NCBI RefSeq assembly: GCF_010131535.1
Contig: NZ_WUBS01000011.1
Coordinates: 62,001 to 126,000 of the forward strand
DNA: 64,000 nucleotides
Direction: 5' to 3'
Source of the DNA: Acerihabitans arboris
GTDB taxonomy: Bacteria; Pseudomonadota; Gammaproteobacteria; Enterobacterales; Enterobacteriaceae
Position 1 is the first letter of the stretch, and every line of letters begins with the position of its first letter. The position numbers and the translations under genes were made by a program. Shown here in pieces: positions 49,241 to 57,581 of the stretch. The notes under the pieces are model-generated. The model was not told where the DNA came from and made no database searches. It saw only the letters and a program-made list of their open reading frames with translations.

Positions 49241-49600
49241 TTACCAGTCATGGATCTCAAACCCGCTTAACACCTCGCCACAGCAGTCGAAGTGCACCAG
49301 TGAGACGCCGAACCGCGTCATCAGCACCGAGATCACCCTGCGTGCCGAACGGGATAATCCTCGGCGCTTAAGTACCAGCAGCGGGTAGCTAAAGGCGCTT
49401 AAACGGATCAGATAACCGGTGCCGGTGAAGTGTATCCATTCGGCGTCGCCCCACTCGCACCGTTGGTGACTCAACCAGTGCAACAACTCGCCGTCAAGTT
49501 CAGTCAGGTGAGCCGTACTGCACACGACATACCGATAAATCTCTTCCGGTTGAATGTCACATTTTGCCACGGGATATAAGGCAGGATGGCCAGCTATCAC
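49241..49600 (-). CDS. DUF5983-like small ICE protein
   Basis: 119 aa from GTG 49600. The sequence VVCSTAHLTELDGELLHWL, WIHFTGTGYLIRL and LKRRGLSRSARRVISVL, ending FEIHDW, resembles the DUF5983 proteins found on plasmids and ICEs. The function is unknown. AAGGAGG lies 6 nt before the GTG, and the start is one base after the upstream stop codon. It is translationally coupled and is the only gene of the operon without a hairpin leader. Confidence 0.68.
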   Translation of the reverse strand: MIAGHPALYPVAKCDIQPEEIYRYVVCSTAHLTELDGELLHWLSHQRCEWGDAEWIHFTGTGYLIRLSAFSYPLLVLKRRGLSRSARRVISVLMTRFGVSLVHFDCCGEVLSGFEIHDW

Positions 49601-49601
49601 G

Positions 49602-50528
49602 TTACGCCTCCTTGCTGAGCAACAGACTTCCCTGTTCGGCAACCAACGTGGATTCAGCAGGGTAAGGACTCAGCGCGTTAGATAACGGACCGGCGCCATA
49701 CTCTGCGCTATCTACATGGTCCCCGCGGTCAAAACAGTCATAGCCACGAATGCCATTGACCGGCTCTTGGTACCAATGACGGATTTCACAGTCGAAAACG
49801 GCCGAAAGCTCCCCCATCACTTCGCTGGACGGCGGGTATGACGGCGTATCAAACTCCAGCCGCAGGCTGTTGATCCGGTCTCGATACCAGAGAACGTTGT
49901 GGCCTGACGGCCACTCGGTACCATAAAGTTGGCTATAAAGACTGCCGGTGGTGGGTATTCCGGCCAACAGCCGGCCATTGCCGTTTAGCTCTGCGGCCAG
50001 GCGTGAAGGAAGCACCATCAACATGTCGCAGTTGCAGGCACATTCCGGCATTATCCCCAGTCGCTCCCAGCACGCGCTGCCATCGATGTAATATGACCAG
50101 TTGGCCACACCAAACCAGTCAGCGTATTGACGCACCATGAGCTGCGTCATTACCTGGCGCGCGTCGACGGGAAGAGACTCCCATTTTACCGACGCGATAC
50201 CCGACTGCAGGTAGATGCGATCAATCTGGCGGATAACCTCCGCATTGAACGCTGGATCCTGTTGCAGCAACTCCAGCCAGTATTGAAACGCCTGGTTCTG
50301 CGCCACCGCCGAGCCGGTACCGTGAGAAACCAGCCCAGGGAAAGGGCGATACTCCATCGGTTTCACCGGTTTTAGTATCCCCGCCGCGCCGGCCAGAAAC
50401 AGCCGAATACTCTGTTGGACCGCATGGCGGTACTGAGGTATTTCCTGTCCCGTCACCCACTGCTGCATGACATCAACAAAAACAGAACGACCGGTGATTT
50501 CCAGACGATTTTTGCACCATTCAAACAT
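49602..50528 (-). CDS. DUF1281/YubP-like ICE protein
   Basis: 308 aa from ATG 50528. The N-terminus MFEWCKNRLEITGRS and the middle GIPTTGSLYSQLYGTEWPSG, with WYRDRINSLRLEFDTPSYPP, are typical of DUF1281 (ferredoxin-like fold, also called Api92-like) proteins of plasmids and ICEs. The role is unknown. GAGGAG is upstream of ATG 50528. The longer frame to 50573 runs into the leader hairpin and is not used. Confidence 0.72.
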   Translation of the reverse strand: MFEWCKNRLEITGRSVFVDVMQQWVTGQEIPQYRHAVQQSIRLFLAGAAGILKPVKPMEYRPFPGLVSHGTGSAVAQNQAFQYWLELLQQDPAFNAEVIRQIDRIYLQSGIASVKWESLPVDARQVMTQLMVRQYADWFGVANWSYYIDGSACWERLGIMPECACNCDMLMVLPSRLAAELNGNGRLLAGIPTTGSLYSQLYGTEWPSGHNVLWYRDRINSLRLEFDTPSYPPSSEVMGELSAVFDCEIRHWYQEPVNGIRGYDCFDRGDHVDSAEYGAGPLSNALSPYPAESTLVAEQGSLLLSKEA

Positions 50529-50552
50529 AGTTACTGCTCCTCTTTTGGACAT

Positions 50553-50597
50553 AAAAAAGAGGGAGCCGCCCACCGGGGGCAGGTCTCCCCCGATGGG
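50553..50597 (-). promoter_or_regulatory. Two-hairpin leader, terminator-like, of the DUF1281 gene
   Basis: Stem 1 pairs 50569-50579 with 50587-50597 (11 bp, one mismatch). The alternative stem pairs 50561-50567 with 50582-50589 and is followed on the minus strand by TTTTTT (50558-50553), so it looks like an intrinsic terminator that stem 1 would prevent. Confidence 0.7.
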
Positions 50598-50719
50598 TAA
50601 TGTTGTTACAGGATGACTAGCACCCGCACTCCAGGTGGCTGGCTCTCGTTAAAGTTGTGCCAGCCTGCCGGGCGGCAATCAGCTTATCGCCTTATTCAGG
50701 TGAAAAAATGCCGCTGATG

Positions 50720-51745
50720 TCAGGCCACTTTTGCGGCCGGCAATACCTGACCCGCATCGGTCTGTGGGTTAAGAAGGAACTCTGTGGCCTCGCGCGCCTG
50801 TCGGCAGGCCCGGAACAACGCCTTTTTGTCCGCTTGGAGATGCTTGAGCCAACCGGCAACGTAACTGTCATGTTGCACCTCGCCGTACACGCCGAGCTCG
50901 GCACAAAGAAACGCGCTGCCCATTTCCGCTATCAACTCCTCGACGCAATAAATCGGATCGCCAAACTTTCGCGTTGAGGACGTGATGCCTTCGCGGTTGA
51001 GACGTGTCTCATGGCCACTGGCGTGGACCAGTTCGTGAAGCAAGGTGGACCAATAATCCGCTTCGGTAAAAAACTGGCTGGGCATGGGCATCACAATTTC
51101 GTCCCTTGCCGGCCAGTAATACGCCCGATTTTGTCTCAGCGAGGTGGACTTCACGCCGCTGGCGTTGAATATGGCCAACACCCGGTTCATCACCGGCGCA
51201 CTGAGCGTGTCGGTTTCCTCCTGCGTCATGTGTTTGGCCGGTTGCCCCGCCATCTGCTCCGGCAGGCCTTCGCATTGTTCCGTATTGAACAGCTGAAGAG
51301 ACCTCAGCATGGCGCGAGATTCCATTAGCGGTTTGCCTTTGTCATCAAACAGCTTGTTGCCGTTGTTATCTTCAGCCTGTTTTTCAAACGGCTTAAACAC
51401 CACGGCAAGGCTGCTGGTCTCACCTTTAAGCACCTGGCCACCGGCCTGTTGTGCCTGGTTGTAGGTAAGCCAGCGATCGGAGCGAAAACCACGCTCCTCG
51501 GCGGCCATCCACAACAGCGGGATATTCACCCCACTGTACGCACGTCCCGTGATTGCATTCGCCGGCAGCGAACTGCCGACCTGCTTTTCTGCCGATCGCC
51601 ATGGCTTACGCCAAGGCACGGTACCCTTTTCCAGGGCGGCGATGATTTTGTCGGTTACCGTTTGGTATAAATCCTCCCGAGCCGATGGCCGGCGAGAAGA
51701 TTTATGGCGTTTAGGGGGTTTGGCCAATGTTGTCGAGTGATTCAT
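50720..51745 (-). CDS. ardC: ArdC-like antirestriction protein
   Basis: 341 aa. The N-terminal ssDNA-binding domain (DUF1738/ArdC_N) has DLYQTVTDKIIAALEKGTVPW, RKPW and GRAYSGVNIPLLW. The C-terminal polyvalent metallopeptidase domain has the zinc motif STLLHELVHASGH and a further ligand region VEELIAEMGSAFLC. ArdC proteins protect incoming single-stranded DNA during conjugation. ATG 51745 has AAGGAG upstream, and the extra 81 bp of open frame covers the leader hairpins. It is a member of the antirestriction operon. Confidence 0.92.
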   Translation of the reverse strand: MNHSTTLAKPPKRHKSSRRPSAREDLYQTVTDKIIAALEKGTVPWRKPWRSAEKQVGSSLPANAITGRAYSGVNIPLLWMAAEERGFRSDRWLTYNQAQQAGGQVLKGETSSLAVVFKPFEKQAEDNNGNKLFDDKGKPLMESRAMLRSLQLFNTEQCEGLPEQMAGQPAKHMTQEETDTLSAPVMNRVLAIFNASGVKSTSLRQNRAYYWPARDEIVMPMPSQFFTEADYWSTLLHELVHASGHETRLNREGITSSTRKFGDPIYCVEELIAEMGSAFLCAELGVYGEVQHDSYVAGWLKHLQADKKALFRACRQAREATEFLLNPQTDAGQVLPAAKVA

Positions 51746-51763
51746 GATGATGCTCCTTCTATG

Positions 51764-51805
51764 AAAAAAGGGAGTCATCCCCTGACGGGACAACTCCCGT
51801 TCAGG
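51764..51805 (-). promoter_or_regulatory. Two-hairpin leader, terminator-like, of ardC
   Basis: Stem 1 pairs CCTGACGGGA (51781-51790) with TCCCGTTCAGG (51795-51805). The alternative stem pairs GGGAGT (51770-51775) with ACTCCC (51793-51798) and is followed on the minus strand by TTTTTT (51769-51764). The two exclude each other, which fits an attenuator. Confidence 0.75.
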
Positions 51806-51883
51806 GTGGATAATGATTGCCGGCAAAAATAATGCCAGCAGACGTTAAAAGATGAGGATTATTGCCCTATCATCGGTTTTCGA

Positions 51884-52324
51884 TTAGTCGATGGCGGCCA
51901 AAATTGCCGCCGCCTCGACATGCTCCAATGCAAAATCACGCAGGGCATGATAGGCATCTACATCAACGTCACGCTCGGTGGTCCAGCAAATCTCTCCCTG
52001 GGCATACAGCGAGATAGTGATGCCAAAAGTTTCAGCGGTCATGGCGCCATCGTAATAATTACCCGGCACGCACACATGATAATTCTGCTGAGTTTTGGGG
52101 GTCATAAACCACCCGCCGTTCGATAGCAGCCATGTTTGCCATAAGTCGCCGTGATAATCTTCGCTAAGCGCCTGGGCATACTTAAAAACAATGCGGTGTC
52201 GAGCAAAGGAGGAAAGCACCTGAGCCAGCGTGCTGTTTTTATGAAGCTCGTTAAAGGTCACCGCTCGGGCGGTGATCTTTGGGTGGATTATATTAGCATC
52301 GGTAATCTTTACTGACTCACCCAT
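51884..52324 (-). CDS. ArdB/KlcA-like antirestriction protein
   Basis: 146 aa. The family pattern is visible in LWQTWLLSNGGWFMTP (ArdB: LYxLxNGGxFMAP) and in the C-terminal DAYHALRDFALEHVEAAAILAAID (KlcA: hYyrLRdyAlqHpEassIxxxID). ArdB/KlcA proteins relieve type I restriction without mimicking DNA. ATG 52324 lies 9 nt after GGAGA. ATG 52333 is only two bases from it and less likely. It precedes ardC in the operon. Confidence 0.8.
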   Translation of the reverse strand: MGESVKITDANIIHPKITARAVTFNELHKNSTLAQVLSSFARHRIVFKYAQALSEDYHGDLWQTWLLSNGGWFMTPKTQQNYHVCVPGNYYDGAMTAETFGITISLYAQGEICWTTERDVDVDAYHALRDFALEHVEAAAILAAID

Positions 52325-52344
52325 GATATGCATTCTCCTGTAAG

Positions 52345-52383
52345 GCGAAACTTATCCCAAAGGGACAGGTCCCGCAGGGATAA
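52345..52383 (-). promoter_or_regulatory. Two-hairpin leader of the ArdB-like gene
   Basis: Stem 1 pairs TTATCCC (52352-52358) with GGGATAA (52377-52383), with an inner GGGAC/GTCCC. The alternative pairs 52345-52351 with 52369-52375 (7 bp, two G-U pairs on the minus-strand RNA). Confidence 0.6.
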
Positions 52384-52452
52384 TTAACGCCGGGTCTTTT
52401 AAAATCGTTGGTTAACAACCCAGGGTTATCAATAATGGCTAAATGGAAAAAT

Positions 52453-53058
52453 TTAACGGATAAAAGAGTAGGTTCGGACCTCACCCTCGGTGGTTACCGA
52501 GCTGATGCGGTCTTTGATCCTTGCGACTGCGCGGGCAAACTGTTCGCGATCGTCAGGCTTGGCGCGTTTGCAATCGAGCCTGATAACCTGGTCGAGCACA
52601 TATAACGACGTTTGGCGCCAGGCGGCTATTTCGCGTTGACCAACACAGGCGCAGAAGTGTCGATGTGTCTGGTCAAACAAACGCTCGATGCCGTTGCGGT
52701 ATTCCGCTACCCGAACCCACACCTTTTCAGGCGGCCGGGTTTCTTTCAGCACGGTAGTACCAGAGGGTGTCATAAACAAATCGTGATGTTCGTTAATAAC
52801 CGCATTCCAATTATCTTGGGAAATGTAGGTCAAAAAAGAATATTCCGTTTCCGGGATCAGTGCATTAGCGTGTTTTTCCCAGTCATCATCATGACGGGGA
52901 TCGCACCCTGCAGCGTAAGCCCGGAGCCACTCGCCTGGGTTATTGTCATCCGGCACCCGGATAAAAATTCCAAAGGCCTTTTCCAAAATTAGAGGCCGCT
53001 GACAACCGCCCGTCATCATGAGCGCGCGCCGCAGGTTGGTTGAGGTAAAACGAATCAT
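52453..53058 (-). CDS. DUF3085-like ICE protein
   Basis: 201 aa. FGIFIRVPDDNN, LRAYAAGCDPRHDDDWEKH and ETEYSFLTYISQDNW recall DUF3085 proteins of plasmids and ICEs (YAEGCNP-dW pattern). The C-terminal part is not covered by that similarity. The function is unknown. AGGAGAAG precedes the ATG. It lies in the antirestriction operon with its own leader. Confidence 0.6.
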   Translation of the reverse strand: MIRFTSTNLRRALMMTGGCQRPLILEKAFGIFIRVPDDNNPGEWLRAYAAGCDPRHDDDWEKHANALIPETEYSFLTYISQDNWNAVINEHHDLFMTPSGTTVLKETRPPEKVWVRVAEYRNGIERLFDQTHRHFCACVGQREIAAWRQTSLYVLDQVIRLDCKRAKPDDREQFARAVARIKDRISSVTTEGEVRTYSFIR

Positions 53059-53080
53059 ATAACTTCTCCTGAAAATTGGC

Positions 53081-53111
53081 GGAGAAGCCCCCGGAGGGCA
53101 GCTCCTCCGGG
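53081..53111 (-). promoter_or_regulatory. Two-hairpin leader of the DUF3085-like gene
   Basis: Stem 1 pairs CCCGGAGG (53090-53097) with CCTCCGGG (53104-53111). The alternative pairs GGAGAAGC (53081-53088) with GCTCCTCC (53101-53108). Its only non-Watson-Crick pair is a G-U in the minus-strand RNA. Confidence 0.65.
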
Positions 53112-53131
53112 TAGGTGAAATGAGGGTTAAA

Positions 53132-53440
53132 TCAGTTAAAACCGTAGCGATACAACGCCAACTCCCGTGCCATTCTACGTGCAGCTTTCATTGCCTTACG
53201 TGAAGAGCGCCAGTGGCCGAACGTAGCGTATTTTCGAATCTGCCAGTCGCGGGAGCTAAAGCCGGTTCGGCATGATACCGTTGCGGTGAACAACCCCTTG
53301 CCATTCGGCAAGACTTCCGGCCGGAAACTCAGCTGACCGGTGCGATTATTGAACCACTCGCTGTTCTGACTCCCCAGTGCCTCAGAAAGACGATCCAGGG
53401 TGACAGCAGCGTGACGTAAAGCAGAGATGATGATTCTCAT
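53132..53440 (-). CDS. Small hypothetical ICE protein
   Basis: 102 aa, basic. The middle has GLFTATVSCRTGFSSRDW, and the C-terminus SSRKAMKAARRMARELALYRY is a likely basic amphipathic helix. The family is not recognised. TAGGAGAAG precedes the ATG. The downstream sequence GGGTTAAATCAGTTAAA is repeated after the next gene upstream (53515 region), a hint of local duplication in the operon. Confidence 0.6.
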   Translation of the reverse strand: MRIIISALRHAAVTLDRLSEALGSQNSEWFNNRTGQLSFRPEVLPNGKGLFTATVSCRTGFSSRDWQIRKYATFGHWRSSRKAMKAARRMARELALYRYGFN

Positions 53441-53461
53441 GGTCTTCTCCTACAGTGAAGC

Positions 53462-53508
53462 GGAGAAACCTTCACCCAAACGGGGGGAAAATTTCCCCGC
53501 GTGGGTGA
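53462..53508 (-). promoter_or_regulatory. Two-hairpin leader of the 102-aa protein gene
   Basis: Stem 1 pairs TCACCCA (53472-53478) with TGGGTGA (53502-53508), with an inner GGGGAAA/TTTCCCC. The alternative pairs GGAGAAA (53462-53468) with TTTCCCC (53492-53498) using one G-U pair in the minus-strand RNA. Confidence 0.65.
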
Positions 53509-53521
53509 TATGTGGGTTAAA

Positions 53522-53884
53522 TCAGTTAAACCCGTCATCGCAGTCGTAGGCAGACTTCACGCCGTGACGGAATCCATAATTCCAAGCATCTTCATCTACA
53601 GTTTGACCAAGAAGAATGAGCTCAGTGACATACTTTTGAAAAAGATAATCAGGTATCAGATTGGACTCGTAGGCTTCCCCGAGCTGCTCAGCAATCCAAA
53701 TTATTTCATCGCTCCGAAATGTGAAACCATCCATATCGACCTCATCCGGAATACCGCACAGTTCTAACGCACGAATCGTCAGCAATGACGTCTCAATTTC
53801 GGAAACGAGCAGGATGAACTCGATAGTTGAACGGGTACAGGCTTGAATACGCCCGACGGTGATGTCGATGCTGTATAAAGACAT
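53522..53884 (-). CDS. Small acidic hypothetical ICE protein
   Basis: 120 aa from ATG 53884 (MSLYSIDITVGRIQA). It is acidic, with SEIETSLLTIRALELCGI and DEDAWNYGFRHGVKSAYD. The acidic charge could suit a DNA-mimic role, but nothing shows it. GAGG lies 7 nt before the chosen start. The open frame continues 129 bp upstream through the leader hairpins and is not used. Confidence 0.58.
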   Translation of the reverse strand: MSLYSIDITVGRIQACTRSTIEFILLVSEIETSLLTIRALELCGIPDEVDMDGFTFRSDEIIWIAEQLGEAYESNLIPDYLFQKYVTELILLGQTVDEDAWNYGFRHGVKSAYDCDDGFN

Positions 53885-53904
53885 AGTATAATCCTCGTCG
53901 TAAA

Positions 53905-53940
53905 GGGACACCTGCCCATAGGGAGCAACGTCCCTGCAGG
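53905..53940 (-). promoter_or_regulatory. Two-hairpin leader of the 120-aa protein gene
   Basis: Stem 1 pairs CCTGC (53911-53915) with GCAGG (53936-53940) and inner GGGA (53921-53924) with TCCC (53931-53934). The alternative pairs GGGAC (53905-53909) with GTCCC (53930-53934) and is followed by TTTA on the minus strand. Confidence 0.6.
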
Positions 53941-54024
53941 GTAAGAAAACGTGAAAAACGTGATGGCAATACGCCATGAGGTAGAATAAAAAACGGGGGA
54001 AATTTCCCCGCATGGGCGAGTTAA

Positions 54025-54384
54025 TCAGGAAAGCGACGGCTTCATACCCGCCAACCGAGTAATGTCATCAAGCAACATAAGCAACTGGGGGCCAGTGGGC
54101 TCAGCGTATGCCTTGATCAAGCCAAGACGTACCGCTGCGCGTTCAATCGCCTGAGCGAATGAGCCACTTTCCACACCGTGGATGATGTGAGTGATCATCC
54201 TGCTTTGGTCTACGGCATATTTAGGGTATCCGCCGACCAGCCAGACGGTACGATGTTCATCCACCCTGATGCCTTCAGCGCTCTCAGGGATCAGCACGTT
54301 TGATGATGCCCTAGCCACACCATGCCTGATGATGTGGTTGCAGAGATCGATCCGTTGGTCACACGTTAAACGTGAAGATGTCAT
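54025..54384 (-). CDS. Small hypothetical ICE protein, first gene of the operon
   Basis: 119 aa. It contains HIIRHGVARASSNVLIPE, VWLVGGYPKYAVDQSRM and a helical C-terminus ending LLDDITRLAGMKPSLS. The family is not recognised. AAGGAGCC precedes the ATG. As the most upstream gene of the antirestriction operon, it should lie nearest its promoter in 54440-54530. Confidence 0.58.
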   Translation of the reverse strand: MTSSRLTCDQRIDLCNHIIRHGVARASSNVLIPESAEGIRVDEHRTVWLVGGYPKYAVDQSRMITHIIHGVESGSFAQAIERAAVRLGLIKAYAEPTGPQLLMLLDDITRLAGMKPSLS

Positions 54385-54411
54385 GGTCAGGCTCCTTCAA
54401 AAGAAATGAAT

Positions 54412-54443
54412 GGAACCTTTCCTCACGGGAGTTAGGTCCCGTG
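54412..54443 (-). promoter_or_regulatory. Two-hairpin leader of the 119-aa protein gene
   Basis: Stem 1 pairs CACGGGA (54424-54430) with TCCCGTG (54437-54443). The alternative pairs GGAACCT (54412-54418) with AGGTCCC (54434-54440), with one G-U pair in the minus-strand RNA. Confidence 0.65.
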
Positions 54444-54532
54444 ATGGGTAAAACGATAAATGACTGGTATGACTATTGGATACCGCGGTGAGTCGTCGAG
54501 AAAATCGTGAAGTGAGCCTTAACCCGAAGGTC

Positions 54533-54662
54533 TCTGTTTTCAAAGGTTAAACAGATTTACCGCCCGAAAGCGCCATCTCTCAGGTCATGATGGCATTGGC
54601 ATGTGATCACCCGAAGGCGTTCCTCTCAAATCACCGGAACATTGGCAGTTGTCGGAGACAAC
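54533..54662 (+). ncRNA. Four-hairpin structured RNA element, copy 1
   Basis: Hairpins: A TCTGTTT (54533-54539)/AAACAGA (54549-54555), loop TCAAAGGTT. B GCCAT (54572-54576)/ATGGC (54590-54594), loop CTCTCAGGTCATG. C GTTCC (54619-54623)/GGAAC (54636-54640), loop TCTCAAATCACC. D GTTGTC (54648-54653)/GACAAC (54657-54662). Linkers CCCGAARGCG and CATTGGCA recur around B and C. A second copy at 58297 keeps every stem through paired base changes, which shows selection on structure. Transcription is not shown. The strand is inferred from the downstream genes. The PD-(D/E)XK nuclease gene starts 438 nt downstream and has its own promoter-like sequence. Confidence 0.75.
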
Positions 54663-55100
54663 GTTAGCAAATCAATCGTACACAATTCCTGCAAAACCGG
54701 CAAGACCGTCAAGGGTAAGTTTTTCCGCTTATAGGCGAGGAACCCTGTATGTTCGACATGTACTGATGTGATTACCGAGGGAAACTGATACCCTCGCTAC
54801 TCTGGATCAAATCAGATTGGACAGTCAGCTAACCTAGGTGCCAGAAGCGGGTGTTGCTAGCCTAATGCTATATTCATCTAAATAGAGCTGATCAGTACGT
54901 AGGTACATAGGTAGGTTTCATGCTCCGCCACATCAGACTTTCAACCCCATTGAAGGTAACCATCAGCTGAATTTTGGCCGTTAACTCTCGTTTTTTGATG
55001 ATAGAGAATCCACTTTTTGCTTCAAGTAGGTCGATGAGCAATTTTCTTCAATCGTTATTAAAGTATATAATACCGAGCATGATCATTATGGAGAACTTTG
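54663..55100. other. Spacer before the nuclease gene, with promoter
   Basis: No gene is seen. CGAGGG/CCCTCG (54776-54781 with 54791-54796) forms a small hairpin. A perfect minus-10 TATAAT lies at 55066-55071, with a poor minus-35 about 17 bp upstream. The nuclease start is 30 nt after it, with GGAGA at 55090. The region is AT-rich towards the gene. Confidence 0.55.
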
Positions 55101-56426
55101 ATGAAATTCATTGAACATACTGGTGTCATGGACGATGAGTACGTTTCCCTTGGGCTTGAATGGTTATGCCAAGTGCAAGGTAATAGAAGTACATTCCTAT
55201 CACGCCTTGAAACAGCACAATATAAATATATTACTTCGACAAATGATCCTGCCTATTTTGGCAAGGATTTTGACATCAAGCTTTATGGGGATGATATTGT
55301 CGCGAGCTTCTTTGCTCAGGCGAAATCATTACTTGACAACCGGAGAGTTTATGACGTCAGCATCGCTTCTAATATTATTCCCTGGGTTAAGCAACTTGGA
55401 AGAAACTGCCACCTCATTGATGCCATTCCAGGTGCCAAGGATCGTGCCAAGAGAATGTTAGAAGACGAAACGGTCTACCCCGATACTGCCTTGTTTGAGC
55501 TGGTTGTAGCTGGAAATTATGCCAATAGGGGATATCAGGTAGAATTTATACCCGAACAGAAAGGTATTGCTAAAACACCGGATCTCAAATACAGGAATCA
55601 AGGCGGCAAGGATTTTTATATCGAGTGTAAAAGGTTACAAAAAGGAAAATATGAGACTATTGAAAAACAGCATCATCGGGCATTAATAAACCATACAGAA
55701 ACGATGAAAATTCTTGAGAAATTCAACCTATGGATGGATATTACTTATAAAGCTGAGGTAAAGGATGTTCCCCATAATTATATTTATGAACATCTCAAGC
55801 ACTATAGAAAACAGATCTACACCTGGAATGATATTTATGGGCAGGGTGTAGTGAGGCCCGTCAGTCTTTACCCTCTGCTTAGAGACATTCTGATTAATGG
55901 GTCCATCATGTTTAATACTAAGTTTGCTCGTCTGATGAAGGGGACTGCCCTGCGCGATGAATATTACAATATCTATGCACGGGCAGAACCAGATGACCGC
56001 GACAACCGATTCGTTGAGTTTGTTCACCAAGCTGCGCTTGTGACCTGGCGGTGCGTAAATGAAGCATCTTTTGAGGGTCGTTCGAAATATGTTACTTCAC
56101 TTCTGAAAACAATCGACGATCAGCTTATGAATTATGGACCCGGCATTGCTCATATTGCCATTGATGTGGATGTGCAAGGTGATGTTGCCGACAAGCGTCG
56201 CCAGAAAAATATAGAGGCCATTTCTCGATTTAAGCCGGATTCCAGAATGTGCCGAACGATGGTGCATTACATGGTTCCCAGAATTGATGAAGATTCAGCT
56301 TGGATGGTCGATGAGACTTCAGATGAATTTCTGAATTACCCTCCTGGACTTGGTATCACACCTCGGGTTGCTGTTTTTACGGACTCCGAAACCCTTGACA
56401 ATGACCTGCCTGGATGGCGCCAATAA
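55101..56426 (+). CDS. PD-(D/E)XK nuclease-like protein
   Basis: 441 aa. A restriction-endonuclease-like core is visible: Glu133 in LFELVVAGNYANRGYQVEFI, Asp161 in KTPDLKYR and the Glu175-Cys-Lys177 triad in DFYIECKRLQKG, in the order and spacing of PD-(D/E)XK enzymes. The first 120 residues are helical. The C-terminal half (residues 180-441) is unrecognised, with a GPGIAHIAIDVDVQGD strand motif. It has its own TATAAT and GGAGA. It is not paired with a methyltransferase gene. Its context, downstream of an unusual structured element and inside ICE cargo, suggests anti-phage or anti-plasmid defence, which is an inference. Confidence 0.72.
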   Translation: MKFIEHTGVMDDEYVSLGLEWLCQVQGNRSTFLSRLETAQYKYITSTNDPAYFGKDFDIKLYGDDIVASFFAQAKSLLDNRRVYDVSIASNIIPWVKQLGRNCHLIDAIPGAKDRAKRMLEDETVYPDTALFELVVAGNYANRGYQVEFIPEQKGIAKTPDLKYRNQGGKDFYIECKRLQKGKYETIEKQHHRALINHTETMKILEKFNLWMDITYKAEVKDVPHNYIYEHLKHYRKQIYTWNDIYGQGVVRPVSLYPLLRDILINGSIMFNTKFARLMKGTALRDEYYNIYARAEPDDRDNRFVEFVHQAALVTWRCVNEASFEGRSKYVTSLLKTIDDQLMNYGPGIAHIAIDVDVQGDVADKRRQKNIEAISRFKPDSRMCRTMVHYMVPRIDEDSAWMVDETSDEFLNYPPGLGITPRVAVFTDSETLDNDLPGWRQ

Positions 56427-56690
56427 CCGTTATCTGAGCAGATATGGCTGGCCTTTTTCGCTAAATATCCTCCTACTTTAAACCCGAAAATAGGCACCAA
56501 TTCACAAGATAAATTATGTAGTGGAAACGTACCCCCACCACGTTTAATCGAATCACAGGTCTATCTCTTGTATCGGTATTATTAGTTAACTTCCGCTTTT
56601 CGCTCTTAGCCGACGGTCAGTTTTAGCCGTAACTTGCCCAGAACACCGTAAAATTAAGCAACGGCTAATCTATATGATATGACTGAAATT

Positions 56691-57581
56691 TTACTCTTCA
56701 CCCCACACTTTGTTATATACCCGAGCAACATATTGACCTCTTCCATCACCATGACCAAGATCCATCGAGACTAATGCTTCCGCCTCTTTCTGACTAAATC
56801 CATTTTTGATATAGTGCTCAGTAGCGTCTCGCGAGTATGCATAGCGTAAGCTGTGAGGCGCATATTTTCCGACTAGTCCTGCATCTCTAACAATATTACG
56901 ATAATGTTCGATTGCCAGGTGAACACCTGGTTTGTCAATTAATTTTCCATTGTTACCCTCGGCAATTTTTATTGCGTTATTGACTATTCTGATCAATGCA
57001 TTCCTATCTATTATTGTTGTATCTCTTGCTCGCCCCCCTTTGGTACCAAAAACTATGCGTATTTTTTCCTGCCCATTGATGATAGCTTTTTGCCATGTTT
57101 TTAAAGATTTCACCGATTGAATCGTTTCCTCAGTTCTTAACCCAAGATGGCGGGATAATTCCATTGCCACAGCGGCCCCAGCATCAACGTCCCGTACTTT
57201 ATCAAGAACACTTTCGTAAACATCACTAGGAATCGCGGCTTTTGTACCTTCACGGCTTGCCCCAGAAATACCCAATGCGTTATTGCTCAATAGTTCGTGT
57301 GCGGGATTTGCCATGAAGGTTTTTCCTGCCATGCGCAGAACGGCACGTATCGCTGCCATTTCATTTTGCATGGTTCTTTTCGAAATTTTTTCAGCCAGAC
57401 GACTTCTCACATACAATGCGATATGACTGGTTTTTAAATTACCGGCATCACGAATCTGGATATTCATTTTTAATAAACTGTCGGCTAACCGATCCGCAAT
57501 TTTCATACGGTCGGAAACCGTTTTAAAACTTCCACCAGCCTGACGGGCGAGCGTCACCAGGTTTTTATTTAGTTTTGCCAT
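56691..57581 (-). CDS. Integrase_1-type tyrosine recombinase
   Basis: 296 aa. Catalytic residues in order: Arg149 in RHLGLRTEET, Lys181 in GTKGGRARD, His243-Ser-Leu-Arg246 in APHSLRYAY, His277 in LGHGDGRG and Tyr near 284-289 in YVARVYNKVW. This fits the Integrase_1 (PF12835) proteins found inside ICEs and plasmids, distinct from the tRNA-proximal integrase. The start has GGAGAGATC upstream. It lies between the two structured elements and is preceded by a 19-bp perfect inverted repeat, so it might move this cargo module. Confidence 0.85.
   Translation of the reverse strand: MAKLNKNLVTLARQAGGSFKTVSDRMKIADRLADSLLKMNIQIRDAGNLKTSHIALYVRSRLAEKISKRTMQNEMAAIRAVLRMAGKTFMANPAHELLSNNALGISGASREGTKAAIPSDVYESVLDKVRDVDAGAAVAMELSRHLGLRTEETIQSVKSLKTWQKAIINGQEKIRIVFGTKGGRARDTTIIDRNALIRIVNNAIKIAEGNNGKLIDKPGVHLAIEHYRNIVRDAGLVGKYAPHSLRYAYSRDATEHYIKNGFSQKEAEALVSMDLGHGDGRGQYVARVYNKVWGEE

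Noticed and set aside
54533..54670. Integron attC site
   Set aside because: GTTAAAC fits the right-hand core, but no matching RYYYAAC core or attC-like arrangement is present. The stems covary in four separate hairpins, unlike attC.
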